Shown here piece by piece: positions 36,758 to 46,438 of a DNA stretch of 55,068 nucleotides (positions are counted from its first letter, which is position 1; each line of letters starts with the position of its first letter). This DNA is from Sediminibacterium sp. Gen4. Lineage in GTDB: Bacteria; Bacteroidota; Bacteroidia; Chitinophagales; Chitinophagaceae. The position numbers and the translations under genes were made by a program. The stretch is from assembly GCA_013391385.1 (NCBI GenBank), contig JACBFI010000023.1, forward strand, positions 1 through 55,068, in the 5' to 3' direction. The notes below the pieces were generated by a model, which was not told where the DNA came from, did no database searches, and saw nothing but the letters and a program-made list of their open reading frames with translations.

Positions 36758-39691
36758 ATGAAAGGAGTAAAACTATGGTTATTGCTGCTGTTGGTGGGAT
36801 TTGCTGCAACAGCACAGAAAAAGTATGAATGGAAACAAACCACTTCCAATGGCTATACTTATCGTTATGTGACCAATGACCCCATGGCTGCCAGGTATTA
36901 TACCTTATCCAATGGTCTCACGGTCGTATTGTCACCTAATAAAAAAGAGCCGCGTATTTCAGTACGTATACCGGTAAGAGCGGGTAGTAATACAGATCCG
37001 AGAGAACATACCGGATTGGCTCACTATCTGGAGCATATGCTCTTTAAGGGAACCGATAAATTCGGAACCCTTGATTGGGTCAAAGAAAAACCATTGCTGG
37101 ATAAGATCGATCAGCTCTATGAGCAATACAATTCAACAAAGGATACAGAAAAAAGAAAAGAGATCTACAAAGAGATCGATAAGATTTCCGGTGAAGCTGC
37201 CAAGTTTGCAATTGCCAATGAGTATGATAAAATGATGGCTGCGATGGGCGCGCAAGGTACCAATGCACATACATGGGTGGAAGAAACGGTATATGAAGAA
37301 GATATACCTGCCAATGCATTGGATAAGTTTTTGGATGTACAAGCAGAACGTTTCCGCAATCCTATTCTCCGCATCTTTCATACTGAACTAGAAGCAGTAT
37401 ACGAAGAGAAAAACAGAACCTTGGATGAAGACGGCTGGAAATTACAGGAAGCTTCTCATTATTATTTATTTCCCACACACAACTACGGGCAACAAACCAC
37501 CATTGGTACCATTGAGCATTTAAAAAATCCTTCGTTGAATGCGATCAGGGATTACTATAAAAAGTATTATGTGCCTAATAATATGGCCATTGTTTTAGCA
37601 GGTGATTTTGATCCGGATAAGGTGATCGCGATGATCGATACCAAGTTCAAGTACATGAAAGCCAATGCTGTGCCTGAATATAAGCCGGCTCCAGAGAAAC
37701 CTATTACACAAGCAATTGTAAAAGACATTTATGGTCCAAGTGCCGAAAGTCTTCAATTTAGTTTCAGAACAAGTGCTGCAGATTCTAAGGAAGCTTTGTT
37801 AGCAGTGCTGGCATCTTCCGTTTTGTCCAATGGTAAAGCAGGTTTATTGGATCTGAACTTGAATAAACAACAAAAAGTACTTCGTTCAGGTGCGGGTGTT
37901 CGTCAATACAAAGATTATGGTGTATTCAATATTTCAGCAGCTCCTAAACAAGGACAAACGCTGGAAGAAGTGAAAGACCTGATCATGGAGCAGTTGGACA
38001 TTCTTAAAAAAGGAAATTTTGATGAAAGCCTGATCAAAGCCATCGTTGCCAATTTTAAGTTGGCTCAATTACAAGGATTGGAAAATAATGCTAACCGCGT
38101 AGAAGAGATCACAGATGGATTCATTAAACACAAAGGAACCAAGTGGAACAATGATGTTGCTGTATTGGATGATATGAGCAAAATCACCAAGCAGGAATTG
38201 GTTGCATTTGCAAACAATTTCTTCAAAGACAATTATGTGTTGCTGTATAAAAGAAAAGGAGAGAGTGGTAATGTGGTTAAAGTGGAAAAACCACCGATTA
38301 CTGCTGTAGAAACCAATGCTGATAAACAATCTCCATTCCTGAAAGCCATCAATGATAAACCATTGGGTACTGTTCAACCTGTATGGTTAGATTACAATAA
38401 GGACATGCAGAAAGGTAAATTGGGTAATGCAGATGTTCTCTATGTTCAGAATAAGGAGAACAGCCTTTTCCGGATGTATTATTATTACGATATGGGTACA
38501 TGGAATAATAAACTGCTGCCCCTTGCATTGCAATATTTGCAGTTCATTGGTACGGATAAATATTCTGCAGAAGATATCAGCAAGGAGTTTTACAATTTGG
38601 CATGTAGTTTTAATGCCAATGCCGGTAATGATGCCACTAGTATTTCTCTGAATGGTTTGGAAGAGAATTTTGATAAAGCTGTTGCATTGTTGGAGCATTT
38701 GGTGCGTAACTGTAAAGCAGATGATGTGGCACTGGCAAGTCTGATTAATCGTTTGGAAAGAACCAGAGCCAATAATAAACTCAATAAGAATGTGATCATG
38801 AATGCATTGCGGAATTATGGTGCTTATGGAGAAAAAAATCCCTTTAATTATACTTTATCAGATGCTGAACTGAAAAGTGTAAAGGCTGCTGATTTGATCA
38901 GCATTTTGCACAATCTCTTTAACTATTCACATCGCATCCTCTATTACGGATCTAAGCCATTGAATGAATTCTCAGCAGGTTTGGCAAAGGTGCATACACT
39001 GCCAACTAGTTGGACTCCAACACCGGCACCTTTTGTTTTTCAAAGAGCAAAACTTGCAAAGAACCTGGTATTGTTTGCTGATTATGAAATGAAACAAGCG
39101 GAGATCACTTGGATTGGTAACCTTGATAAATATGATGCGTCAAAAGAAGCAGTGGTGAATGTGTTCAATAACTATTTCGGCGGTGGTGGAATGGGAGCGA
39201 TCGTATTCCAAACCATTCGCGAATCAAAAGCATTGGCTTATTCAACATTTGCAGTTTTGCAAACTCCGAATAAGAAAGAAGATGAGTTTTCTTTTGCAGC
39301 TTATGTAGGAAGTCAAGCAGACAAGTTTCATGATGCCATAGCCGGTATGAATGAACTGTTGAATAATTTACCTGAAGCTACGCAGACTTTTGAAAATGCA
39401 AAAAAGAGTCTCTTGAAAGATTATGAGACCGAGCGTATCACAAAAGATGGAATTCTATTTTCTTATCTGAATAATGAAAAGAAAGGGGTGAATGTTGATT
39501 TGAGAAAACAGATTTACAACAAAGCAACTACAATCAGTTTTGCAGACCTCAAACAGTTACACCAGTCGAGCATTGCCAATAAAGCATATGCTTATTGTGT
39601 GGTAGCTTCTGAGAAATCTGTTAAGCAAGAAGATCTGGAGAAATATGGAGAGGTGAAAAAACTTTCACTGACTCAATTGTTCGGGTACTAA
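36758..39691 (+). CDS. M16-family zinc metallopeptidase, two-domain
   Basis: The 977-residue exported protein has a signal peptide (about 1-20). The N-terminal half is an active M16 domain with the inverted zinc motif HYLEH (H89, E92, H93) and a downstream glutamate in ELEAVYEEKNR. An insertion of about 80 residues rich in K/E/D lies between them (about 104-165). The C-terminal half is a second, inactive M16-like domain containing FGGGGMGAIVFQTIRE. It probably degrades peptides in the periplasm. It is a single gene with its own terminator. Confidence 0.94.
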   Translation: MKGVKLWLLLLLVGFAATAQKKYEWKQTTSNGYTYRYVTNDPMAARYYTLSNGLTVVLSPNKKEPRISVRIPVRAGSNTDPREHTGLAHYLEHMLFKGTDKFGTLDWVKEKPLLDKIDQLYEQYNSTKDTEKRKEIYKEIDKISGEAAKFAIANEYDKMMAAMGAQGTNAHTWVEETVYEEDIPANALDKFLDVQAERFRNPILRIFHTELEAVYEEKNRTLDEDGWKLQEASHYYLFPTHNYGQQTTIGTIEHLKNPSLNAIRDYYKKYYVPNNMAIVLAGDFDPDKVIAMIDTKFKYMKANAVPEYKPAPEKPITQAIVKDIYGPSAESLQFSFRTSAADSKEALLAVLASSVLSNGKAGLLDLNLNKQQKVLRSGAGVRQYKDYGVFNISAAPKQGQTLEEVKDLIMEQLDILKKGNFDESLIKAIVANFKLAQLQGLENNANRVEEITDGFIKHKGTKWNNDVAVLDDMSKITKQELVAFANNFFKDNYVLLYKRKGESGNVVKVEKPPITAVETNADKQSPFLKAINDKPLGTVQPVWLDYNKDMQKGKLGNADVLYVQNKENSLFRMYYYYDMGTWNNKLLPLALQYLQFIGTDKYSAEDISKEFYNLACSFNANAGNDATSISLNGLEENFDKAVALLEHLVRNCKADDVALASLINRLERTRANNKLNKNVIMNALRNYGAYGEKNPFNYTLSDAELKSVKAADLISILHNLFNYSHRILYYGSKPLNEFSAGLAKVHTLPTSWTPTPAPFVFQRAKLAKNLVLFADYEMKQAEITWIGNLDKYDASKEAVVNVFNNYFGGGGMGAIVFQTIRESKALAYSTFAVLQTPNKKEDEFSFAAYVGSQADKFHDAIAGMNELLNNLPEATQTFENAKKSLLKDYETERITKDGILFSYLNNEKKGVNVDLRKQIYNKATTISFADLKQLHQSSIANKAYAYCVVASEKSVKQEDLEKYGEVKKLSLTQLFGY

Positions 39692-39714
39692 TTTACTAAG
39701 TACTAAGAATACTA

Positions 39715-39742
39715 GGCTGCATCATTTGGTGCAGCCTTTTTA
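39715..39742 (+). terminator. Terminator after the M16 peptidase gene
   Basis: GGCTGCA and TGCAGCC pair around an 8-base loop and are followed by T6. The same design (GGCTGTA/TACAGCC) ends the TonB receptor gene at 52107. Confidence 0.88.
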
Positions 39743-39848
39743 ATTGTAGGAAACCATCACTTAGCGTATTACTATTTCAGTAAAGCTTTTCGATTCGCTT
39801 TGATAAAAGTTTGAGATAGTGTACTTTCAAAAGTCAAACGATCTCACT

Positions 39849-40931
39849 ATGAAGCTAATTTTCCCAGTAATAGCATTTTTTTGTTTTTGCAGTAGTTACG
39901 CACAGCAAACAGAAAATATAATTATTATCACCACTGATGGATTACGTTGGCAAGAGCTTTTTAAAGGAATGGATCCTGAACTGGCTTCTGATAAAAGATT
40001 CAATCAAGATGATAGTACACTGATTTATAAAACATACTGGGCTGAAGATATGGCAGAAAGAAGACGTAAGCTGATGCCTTTTTTTTGGAAAACGATGGTT
40101 CGGCAAGGACAAATTCATGGTAATAGGAATTTGGGTAGTAAAGTGAATGTATCTAATTCTTATTGGTTTTCTTATCCGGGGTATAATGAAATATTTTCAG
40201 GCTATGCTGATACAAGAATTGATGCCAATGATTATCCACCTAATCCCAATACAACCGTATTAGAATTTTTAAATCAACAGCCTGCATTTAAAGGGCGAGT
40301 TGCTGCTTTTGGAGCATGGGAAGCTTTCAATAGAATTTTAAATGAACAACGAAGTGGCATTCCTGTGGTAGCGGCCTATGATACTACCGGGGGTACAAGA
40401 CCTACTGCTGAAGAAAAGCTGATCAACAAAATGTTATTGAGTAGTCATCGTATGTGGGCAGAAGAATGTTTCGATGTATTCACCCACCATGCTGCTATGC
40501 AATATTTGAAGAAAGAAAAACCACGTGTACTCTATATTGCCTACGGAGAAACAGATGAATGGGCACATGGCTGGAAATATCGTTCTTATTTACAAGCAGC
40601 CACGCAAGTAGACAAATGGATAGAAGAAATATGGAACTATGTTCAGTCTACTCCTCAATACCGAAACAAAACCACCTTGCTCATTACTACAGATCATGGC
40701 AGGGGAGATAAGAACAAACGTGAATGGACCAGTCATGGCTCGGATATTGAGGGAGCGGATGAAATTTGGTTTGCAGTAATGGGGCCAAATACGCCGGCTT
40801 TGGGTGAAATGAAACAGTCTTCTCAGTTGTATCAAAAACAATTTGCACAAACCATTGCAAAGTTACTAGGACTGACGTTCACCGCTAATCAACCCATTGC
40901 AGATGAGATTAGAGAAGTAATTAAAAGATAG
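39849..40931 (+). CDS. Exported alkaline-phosphatase-superfamily protein
   Basis: The protein has about 360 residues with a signal peptide (KLIFPVIAFFCFCSSYAQ). It has the metal-site layout of the alkaline phosphatase/phosphopentomutase superfamily: ITTDGLRWQELF near the N-terminus, SYPGYNEIFSGYAD at the nucleophile region, GETDEWAHG, then ITTDHGRG and TSHGSDIEG. The usual Ser/Thr nucleophile is not obvious, and the substrate is unknown. The start at 39849 is chosen because it gives a proper signal peptide; the upstream ATG adds a non-hydrophobic extension. Confidence 0.82.
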   Translation: MKLIFPVIAFFCFCSSYAQQTENIIIITTDGLRWQELFKGMDPELASDKRFNQDDSTLIYKTYWAEDMAERRRKLMPFFWKTMVRQGQIHGNRNLGSKVNVSNSYWFSYPGYNEIFSGYADTRIDANDYPPNPNTTVLEFLNQQPAFKGRVAAFGAWEAFNRILNEQRSGIPVVAAYDTTGGTRPTAEEKLINKMLLSSHRMWAEECFDVFTHHAAMQYLKKEKPRVLYIAYGETDEWAHGWKYRSYLQAATQVDKWIEEIWNYVQSTPQYRNKTTLLITTDHGRGDKNKREWTSHGSDIEGADEIWFAVMGPNTPALGEMKQSSQLYQKQFAQTIAKLLGLTFTANQPIADEIREVIKR

Positions 40932-41019
40932 TAAACGCAGTGCTATCTCTTATTCTCTGCGGTTTTACTTATAAATGTTACCACAGCCGCATAAGAGAAG
41001 CAGCGTTTACGTATTGAAA

Positions 41020-41796
41020 TTATATTCCTTTGAAAATGGCTTTTCTTTTTTCGAGGAATGCGGTGGTTCCTTCTTTCATATCCTCTGTGGCAAAACAATC
41101 GCCAAAAGCATTGACTTCTACTTCAAATCCATTTTTACTTTCATCAAAAACAGCATTGGCAGCTTCAATACATTTAGCTACTGCAACAGGGGCTTTGCTA
41201 TTAATGATTTGAAGGATGGCAACAGCTTTCGTAATTAATTCTTCTTGTGGCACCACATAATTCACCAATCCATATTGTAAAGCTGTTGCTGCGTCTATCA
41301 TCCCGGCGCTCATGAGTAATTCCATGGCTCTTCCTTTTCCAATCAGTTGAACCAATCTTTGTGTGCCGCCATAACCCGGAATCAATCCAAGATTTACTTC
41401 GGGCTGGCCAAACTTGGCGTTGTCTGATGCAATTCTAAAGTGACAACTCATCGCCAATTCGCAACCACCACCCAATGCAAATCCATTGACACAAGCAACA
41501 ACAGGCTTTGGACAATTTTCAATTTTGAAGAAAATGTCTTGTCCTCTTTTCGCCAATGCTTTTCCTTCTGCAACAGAAGCGCCACTGAACTCGCTGATAT
41601 CGGCACCTGCTACAAAAGCTTTTGGACCGGAACCGGTGATGATCACAGACTGAATATCCTTATTTTGATATACTTCATCCATCACATCATTCAAATCAGA
41701 CATTACTTGCTGATTGAGGGCATTTAATTTATCAGGGCGATTAATGGTAATCGTAAAAATACCATTTGAAAGATCGGTCACTAAAGTTTGATACAT
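41020..41796 (-). CDS. Enoyl-CoA hydratase/isomerase family protein
   Basis: This crotonase-fold enzyme has about 258 residues. The oxyanion-hole segment AFVAGADISEFSGA is at about 57-70. The two catalytic glutamates of true hydratases are present in LGGGCELAMS (about 107-116) and FGQPEVNLGLIPGYGGTQRL (about 127-146). It probably hydrates 2-enoyl-CoA in fatty-acid or 3-hydroxybutyryl-CoA metabolism. The start is moved to the ATG at 41796, where the conserved sequence begins. A minus-strand -7 TATTTTTG lies at 41813-41820. Confidence 0.9.
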   Translation of the reverse strand: MYQTLVTDLSNGIFTITINRPDKLNALNQQVMSDLNDVMDEVYQNKDIQSVIITGSGPKAFVAGADISEFSGASVAEGKALAKRGQDIFFKIENCPKPVVACVNGFALGGGCELAMSCHFRIASDNAKFGQPEVNLGLIPGYGGTQRLVQLIGKGRAMELLMSAGMIDAATALQYGLVNYVVPQEELITKAVAILQIINSKAPVAVAKCIEAANAVFDESKNGFEVEVNAFGDCFATEDMKEGTTAFLEKRKAIFKGI

Positions 41797-41853
41797 GGCA
41801 ATCGTATTTGTACAAAAATAGGGGAGCAACACGGTTCTTTTGTATTTTGTAGT

Positions 41854-42456
41854 ATGAATCTGATAGAGGTCATCATATACACAGGTATTTTCGTTTTTGC
41901 ATTGACAGGTGCATTAAAGGCAAGAACACATCAGATGGACATTTTTGGTGCTGCGGTAGTGGCTTTCGTTACAGCTTACGGTGGTGGTACCATTCGAGAT
42001 TTATTGATTGGCGTGAGGCCTGTGAATTGGGTCAACGACTATCTCGCTTTAGGATTGGCGGTATCAGCTGTCTTGATCGTTTCATTATTGAATACCAATT
42101 TCACCCGTTTTCGCAGGGCGATTTTCTTTACAGATGCGATTGGTTTGGGAATGTTTACCGTAGGTGGTATTGAAAGAAGTTTGGTTTATGGAATCAATGA
42201 AGGCTATTCTGTTATTATGGGTGTCATGTCTGCCACTTTTGGGGGATTACTTGCAGATATGATTTGCGGAGAAGTGCCCAATCTTTTAAAGCGAGGAGAA
42301 TTGTATGCAACAGCCTGTGCTTTGGGTGGCATTATCTATCTTGGGTTAAAGCACTTTGGTATTGAATACAACCTCGGGCTCTTTATCTGTGTAGCAATTA
42401 TTGTGGGCATACGAATTCTCTCTAAAAGAAAAAGATTAAGACTTCCGGAGATATAA
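41854..42456 (+). CDS. TRIC-type (UPF0126/YadS-like) membrane channel protein
   Basis: The 200-residue protein has about seven transmembrane segments arranged as two repeats of three plus one. The family motifs are TGALKARTHQMDIFG (about 18-32) with AYGGGTIRDLLIG (about 41-53) in the first repeat, and MSATFGGLLADMICGEVP (about 128-145) in the second. Relatives are trimeric intracellular cation channels. It is divergent from the enoyl-CoA hydratase gene. ATG at 41854 is chosen because the upstream extension lies over the other gene's start. Confidence 0.88.
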   Translation: MNLIEVIIYTGIFVFALTGALKARTHQMDIFGAAVVAFVTAYGGGTIRDLLIGVRPVNWVNDYLALGLAVSAVLIVSLLNTNFTRFRRAIFFTDAIGLGMFTVGGIERSLVYGINEGYSVIMGVMSATFGGLLADMICGEVPNLLKRGELYATACALGGIIYLGLKHFGIEYNLGLFICVAIIVGIRILSKRKRLRLPEI

Positions 42457-42472
42457 ACTTCGATGTCTTTAT

Positions 42473-42672
42473 AAGAATGATGGGACGCAGATTTTTATGA
42501 TGGGTTATGATAAAATGTTACTTGTAGTCCATACTGTGACAATATTGAAAAATAGAACACGGATTTTCTCCGCCGGAGTCCTTTGGACATGATCATCATG
42601 ATAGTCATGATTTTTGTTACAACCAATCTGCGTTAATCATGATGATCATGAAAATCTGCGTCCCATCATCCG
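42473..42672. repeat. Large 200-bp inverted-repeat element with nested palindromes
   Basis: The outer arms GATGGGACGCAGATTTT (42477 onward) and AAAATCTGCGTCCCATC (42651-42667) are exact reverse complements. Inside lie ATGATCATCATGATAGTCATG-type words, the palindrome CTCCGCCGGAG at about 42568 and another ATCATGATGATCATGA block. It fills the gap between convergent genes, with no ORF inside. Confidence 0.85.
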
Positions 42673-42681
42673 TTTAAAAAA

Positions 42682-43098
42682 TTAAAAGTTTCTATTCGTC
42701 GCTGTCCATTCAGCTATATAGCCTGCAATATCACTCGTAGGTGTGCCTGGAGGAAACAGTTTGCCAACACCCATCTCATTGAGGGTTTTCATATCGTCTT
42801 CGGGAATGATGCCACCGCCGGTGAGTAATACATCATTCATGCCTTTTTCTTTGAGCAGTTGAATCACTTTTGGAAATACAGTCATGTGTGCTCCGCTAAG
42901 AATACTGATACCGATGGCATCCACATCTTCTTGTAAGGCTGCATTCACGACCATTTCAGGAGTTTGTCGAAGACCGGTATAGATGACTTCCATTCCTGCA
43001 TCACGTAATGCAGTTGCAATGACTTTGGCACCACGGTCATGTCCGTCGAGTCCAACTTTCGCAACTAACACACGAATGGGGCGTTTGAGCTTACTCAT
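42682..43098 (-). CDS. Cobalamin-binding domain protein (mutase small subunit)
   Basis: The 138-residue protein is a stand-alone B12-binding domain of the methylmalonyl-CoA mutase type. The DxHxxG motif is present as D18-G-H20-D-R-G23, with [12 protein letters not shown] and GGGIIPEDD completing the cobalamin site. It would need a separate catalytic subunit, which is not in this window. Expected reaction: carbon-skeleton rearrangement of an acyl-CoA such as methylmalonyl-CoA to succinyl-CoA. A minus-strand -7 TACTTTTG is at 43116-43123. Confidence 0.9.
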   Translation of the reverse strand: MSKLKRPIRVLVAKVGLDGHDRGAKVIATALRDAGMEVIYTGLRQTPEMVVNAALQEDVDAIGISILSGAHMTVFPKVIQLLKEKGMNDVLLTGGGIIPEDDMKTLNEMGVGKLFPPGTPTSDIAGYIAEWTATNRNF

Positions 43099-43141
43099 GC
43101 AATCGATTTATGGCACAAAAGTAAGCAATGGAATGCAAATC

Positions 43142-44683
43142 TCATTTTCGGCTAAACCTTGCTTTTAAAGCGGCTACTCCGCGTTCGGTAATGGGTTGTA
43201 AAGAGTCGTTCCCATTCTCAAATAAGAAGATTTTAGTTTTTGTTTCCCGGAATAAAGGGTAGTCGATGGAATCACGAAGCGATACTTTTTCAAATTGTTG
43301 AAATACAATATCATCTGCATCAGGCATGCGTTTTCCTACCAGTATCAAATGTTTGAAATCATATTGCTCAGGCATCCAAAACAAAAAAGAAGCATCATCA
43401 CTATACACAATCGGTAAACCGGTTTGTTTTGCATAATAATTCAATGCACCGGCAGTATAATAACCGCGGCAATAAATCATTGTTTTTCTTTGTTCAGACT
43501 CGGGTAAACTTTTATAAACTGAAGCTGTTTTTTCTGCCAATTCTTTCCAGCCGATCATATCCGCAAAGTCTTGCGGTAATGGATGGTATTGTAGGTCCTC
43601 CCATTTGAAAGATCCTGTTGTATGGATATTTTTTGAGCGGTACCAATCTGCTAATTTTTGTGGAGCATAAACAGGTAACAATAAAGGCATGATAAGTATA
43701 CCCAAAGTAGCCGGTATGAATACCATCGCATACCTGAGCCATCTGAGCTTGGCCATGGTTAATCTTTCAAGCCAATACGCACCGAATGCAAATAGAATGG
43801 GATAAACACCTGCTGCATAATAACTTTTCCCATTCATATAAGTTAGTAAAGCAATGACTGCAAAATAACTGAAACCGATCATCCGGTATTTTCTTCCTTC
43901 CGCTGACAATAAAACATAGAGTAAGCCACTGATCCAAATAAAAACACAAGGAAGAAACATCATGATCTGATCTACTAAGAAATCTTTGGGGTCAATGAAT
44001 TGAAGTTGTGTTTCTTTCAGTTCTTGCATGTGTGTGAATAAAGGGAACCCATGTTGGTATTGCCAGATGAGGTTGGGAAGCATGATAAGTAATGCAATGG
44101 CAGCAGAGAAATACAAATGTTTATTCAGAAAAACAGATCTATTCTTGGTGAGTAATATTCCCACCAGTAAACTGGCAGTATAAAAGGCAACAGAATATTT
44201 ACTAAGCATACCCAATCCAATACTGATGCCGAAAATATAGAGCCATCTGTTTTTTTGTGTGTCTACAAAGTTGATGAGTGCATACGCGTTGAGTGTCCAG
44301 AAGAATACATCCAAAAAGTTGGGATGGAAAAAGTAGAACATGCGGATATAGCCTGTAAATAAAAATGGAAATGAGGCTAGTAAAATGGCGAAAGATCTGC
44401 CTCCCAAACGAAGAATGATCTTGCCCATCATTAATAATATCAGTGACCCAAATAGTGCCGGCCAAAATTTCACCCAGAACTCAGTAGCCCCCATGGTATT
44501 GCTGATGTATGCCATGAATGATAGCATGGGAGGTACTTCCAAAAATCCCCAAGCGAGGTGATGACCTTCTGCGAGATAGAGGTATTCATCGCGATGTAAT
44601 TGGTAGGAGGGGTGTACCAGTAAGAAAGGGAGTACAAAACGTATAATCGCTAAGAGATATAATAGTCTGGTAGCGTTCTTCAT
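43142..44683 (-). CDS. GT39-type membrane glycosyltransferase
   Basis: The protein has about 513 residues and many transmembrane helices. The N-terminal pattern LHRDEYLYLAEGHHLAWGFLEVPPM (about 31-55) contains the acidic catalytic-site residues seen in ArnT/PMT-like enzymes that use lipid-linked sugars. The C-terminal 130 residues are a soluble periplasmic-type domain. Its acceptor is unknown. The start at 44683 (MKNATRL) is preferred over the longer reading frame. Confidence 0.85.
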   Translation of the reverse strand: MKNATRLLYLLAIIRFVLPFLLVHPSYQLHRDEYLYLAEGHHLAWGFLEVPPMLSFMAYISNTMGATEFWVKFWPALFGSLILLMMGKIILRLGGRSFAILLASFPFLFTGYIRMFYFFHPNFLDVFFWTLNAYALINFVDTQKNRWLYIFGISIGLGMLSKYSVAFYTASLLVGILLTKNRSVFLNKHLYFSAAIALLIMLPNLIWQYQHGFPLFTHMQELKETQLQFIDPKDFLVDQIMMFLPCVFIWISGLLYVLLSAEGRKYRMIGFSYFAVIALLTYMNGKSYYAAGVYPILFAFGAYWLERLTMAKLRWLRYAMVFIPATLGILIMPLLLPVYAPQKLADWYRSKNIHTTGSFKWEDLQYHPLPQDFADMIGWKELAEKTASVYKSLPESEQRKTMIYCRGYYTAGALNYYAKQTGLPIVYSDDASFLFWMPEQYDFKHLILVGKRMPDADDIVFQQFEKVSLRDSIDYPLFRETKTKIFLFENGNDSLQPITERGVAALKARFSRK

Positions 44684-44720
44684 GTGGGTTGTTTGAGGTA
44701 AGATACGGATGAAAAAAGAA

Positions 44721-44785
44721 ATTGCCACAGAAAGCACAGAATAGCACAGAATCATTCAGTGTATTTCAGTGCCTTCTGTGGCAAT
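44721..44785. repeat. Hairpin of CACAGAA words after gltX
   Basis: Left arm ATTGCCACAGAAAGCACAG (from 44721) and right arm ending CCTTCTGTGGCAAT (44785) are nearly exact reverse complements over 32 bases with a minimal loop. It ends 8 bases from the gltX stop. Confidence 0.9.
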
Positions 44786-44793
44786 AAATTACT

Positions 44794-46323
44794 TTAACTC
44801 AACAACCCTAAAGTATGTTTGATACGAGCAACAGTTTCTATTTTACCTATCAACGCAGCAATATCAAATACACCCGGACCAAACTTACCTCCCACTAACA
44901 TAATGCGAAATGGAAGCATGAGTTCACCCGGCTTTAATTGATTTGCAGCTGCCAGTTCTTTGAATTCTTTTTCAAGATCACTGGCTTCCCAAAGTGTACT
45001 CAGTTCATAAGCGCGTATCAACTCAGTGAAGAAGAGATTTTTTTTCTCATCCCATTTGGGTTTGATGGCATCAATATCTATTTGAGTTGGAGACTGAAAG
45101 AAAAAGCGGCTTTGTGCCGTGAAGTCAGACAGCAATGTGCAACGCTCTTTCACCAGATCAATGACATGATGCAGTATGTTTGAATCTGTAACGTCAATAT
45201 TATTAGCGGCTAAAATTTGTTGTACAAATGGCGCAAGCTTTGTGGCATCAGATTGTTTGATCCATTCATGATTGTACCATTTGGCTTTCTCATAGTCAAA
45301 CTTAGCACCGCCTTTGTGAACGCGATCCATGGAGAACTTTTCGATCAATTCTGTAATCGTAAATATTTCCTGATCCGTACCATCATTCCATCCCAACATG
45401 GCCAATAAGTTCACAAATGCTTCAGGAAGAAAACCTCTCTCTCTGAATCCAATAGTCGTTTCATTGGTTTTCGGATCTGTCCAGTCCATGGCGAATACAG
45501 GAAATCCTAATCTATCGCCATCTCTTTTACTGAGTTTGCCATTGCCATCCGGTTTTAAGATCAAGGGAAGATGTGCCCATTCCGGCATTTCATTTTCCCA
45601 TCCTAAGTATTTCCACAACAGGATATGCACTGGAGCGGAAGGCAACCATTCTTCTCCGCGAAATGCATGTGATATCTTCATCAAATAATCATCCACTACT
45701 ACAGCAAGATGATAGGTAGGCATGCCATCAGCTTTGAGTAATACTTTATCATCTACCTGATCAGTTTGGAAAGATACTTCTCCACGAATCATGTCAGTGA
45801 AGCTAACTGTTTCACCAGCGGGCATTTTAATGCGTATCACAAACGGCATACCCTCACTGATCAAACGTGTTACTTCTTCTTCTCCCAAAGTCAGTGAATT
45901 GCGCATTTTTTCGCGGATGAATTGATTGTATTGAGGAGAAGGATTTTCAGCCGTTTTAAAATCATTGCGCATGGCTTCTAATTCCTCCGGCGTATCAAAA
46001 GCATAATAGGCATAACCGGCTTGTACCAGTTGCTCGGCATATTGCATGTACATGGCTTTGCGCTCACTTTGTCTGTAAGGCGCATGCGGACCACCATGTT
46101 TCGGACTTTCATCCGGAATCAATCCACACCATTCCAGGGTTTGGAAAATATATTCTTCAGCACCCGGTACAAAACGGGTTTGGTCGGTATCCTCGATTCT
46201 CAGGATAAAATCACCACCATGCTTCTTCGCAAACAAATAATTGAATAACACCGTTCTCACCCCCCCTAAATGCAGCCCCCCGGTAGGAGAAGGGGCAAAA
46301 CGTACGCGTACTTTCTTGTTCAT
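44794..46323 (-). CDS. gltX: Glutamate--tRNA ligase
   Basis: The 509-residue class I synthetase charges tRNA-Glu. The HIGH-like motif is in RFAPSPTGGLHLGGVRT at about 6-22, and the KMSKS-like motif is GKLSKRDGDRLG at about 265-276. The C-terminal anticodon-binding domain is all helical. The start at 46323 gives the conserved MNKKVRVRFAPSPT; the longer frame runs into the divergent hairpin. Its -7 box lies only four bases before the ATG. Confidence 0.96.
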   Translation of the reverse strand: MNKKVRVRFAPSPTGGLHLGGVRTVLFNYLFAKKHGGDFILRIEDTDQTRFVPGAEEYIFQTLEWCGLIPDESPKHGGPHAPYRQSERKAMYMQYAEQLVQAGYAYYAFDTPEELEAMRNDFKTAENPSPQYNQFIREKMRNSLTLGEEEVTRLISEGMPFVIRIKMPAGETVSFTDMIRGEVSFQTDQVDDKVLLKADGMPTYHLAVVVDDYLMKISHAFRGEEWLPSAPVHILLWKYLGWENEMPEWAHLPLILKPDGNGKLSKRDGDRLGFPVFAMDWTDPKTNETTIGFRERGFLPEAFVNLLAMLGWNDGTDQEIFTITELIEKFSMDRVHKGGAKFDYEKAKWYNHEWIKQSDATKLAPFVQQILAANNIDVTDSNILHHVIDLVKERCTLLSDFTAQSRFFFQSPTQIDIDAIKPKWDEKKNLFFTELIRAYELSTLWEASDLEKEFKELAAANQLKPGELMLPFRIMLVGGKFGPGVFDIAALIGKIETVARIKHTLGLLS

Positions 46324-46327
46324 GGTG

Positions 46328-46335
46328 CAAAGATA
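46328..46335 (-). promoter_or_regulatory. -7 element for gltX, four bases from the ATG
   Basis: TATCTTTG on the minus strand is separated from the gltX ATG by four bases, so the mRNA would be leaderless or nearly so. The divergent deacetylase gene has the identical arrangement. Confidence 0.5.
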
Positions 46336-46337
46336 AG

Positions 46338-46423
46338 AGCTACACGCTACAAGCCGAAAGCTACAAGCCACAAGGATAATTTCTATGCTTGTGGCTTGTA
46401 GCTTTCGGCTTGTAGCCTGCACC
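46338..46423. repeat. Hairpin of AGCTACA/AGCCACA heptamers between divergent promoters
   Basis: Left arm 46338-46374 reads as heptamers AGCTACA, CGCTACA, AGCCGAA, AGCTACA, AGCCACA. Right arm 46388-46423 is its reverse complement, perfect over 29 bases. It occupies the whole space between two divergent -7 elements. Confidence 0.92.
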
Positions 46424-46426
46424 ACT

Positions 46427-46434
46427 TATCTTTG
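46427..46434 (+). promoter_or_regulatory. -7 element for the deacetylase gene, four bases from the ATG
   Basis: TATCTTTG followed by GATC and the ATG at 46439. It mirrors the gltX side, and no -33 TTG fits because the hairpin arm lies there. Confidence 0.5.
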
Positions 46435-46438
46435 GATC

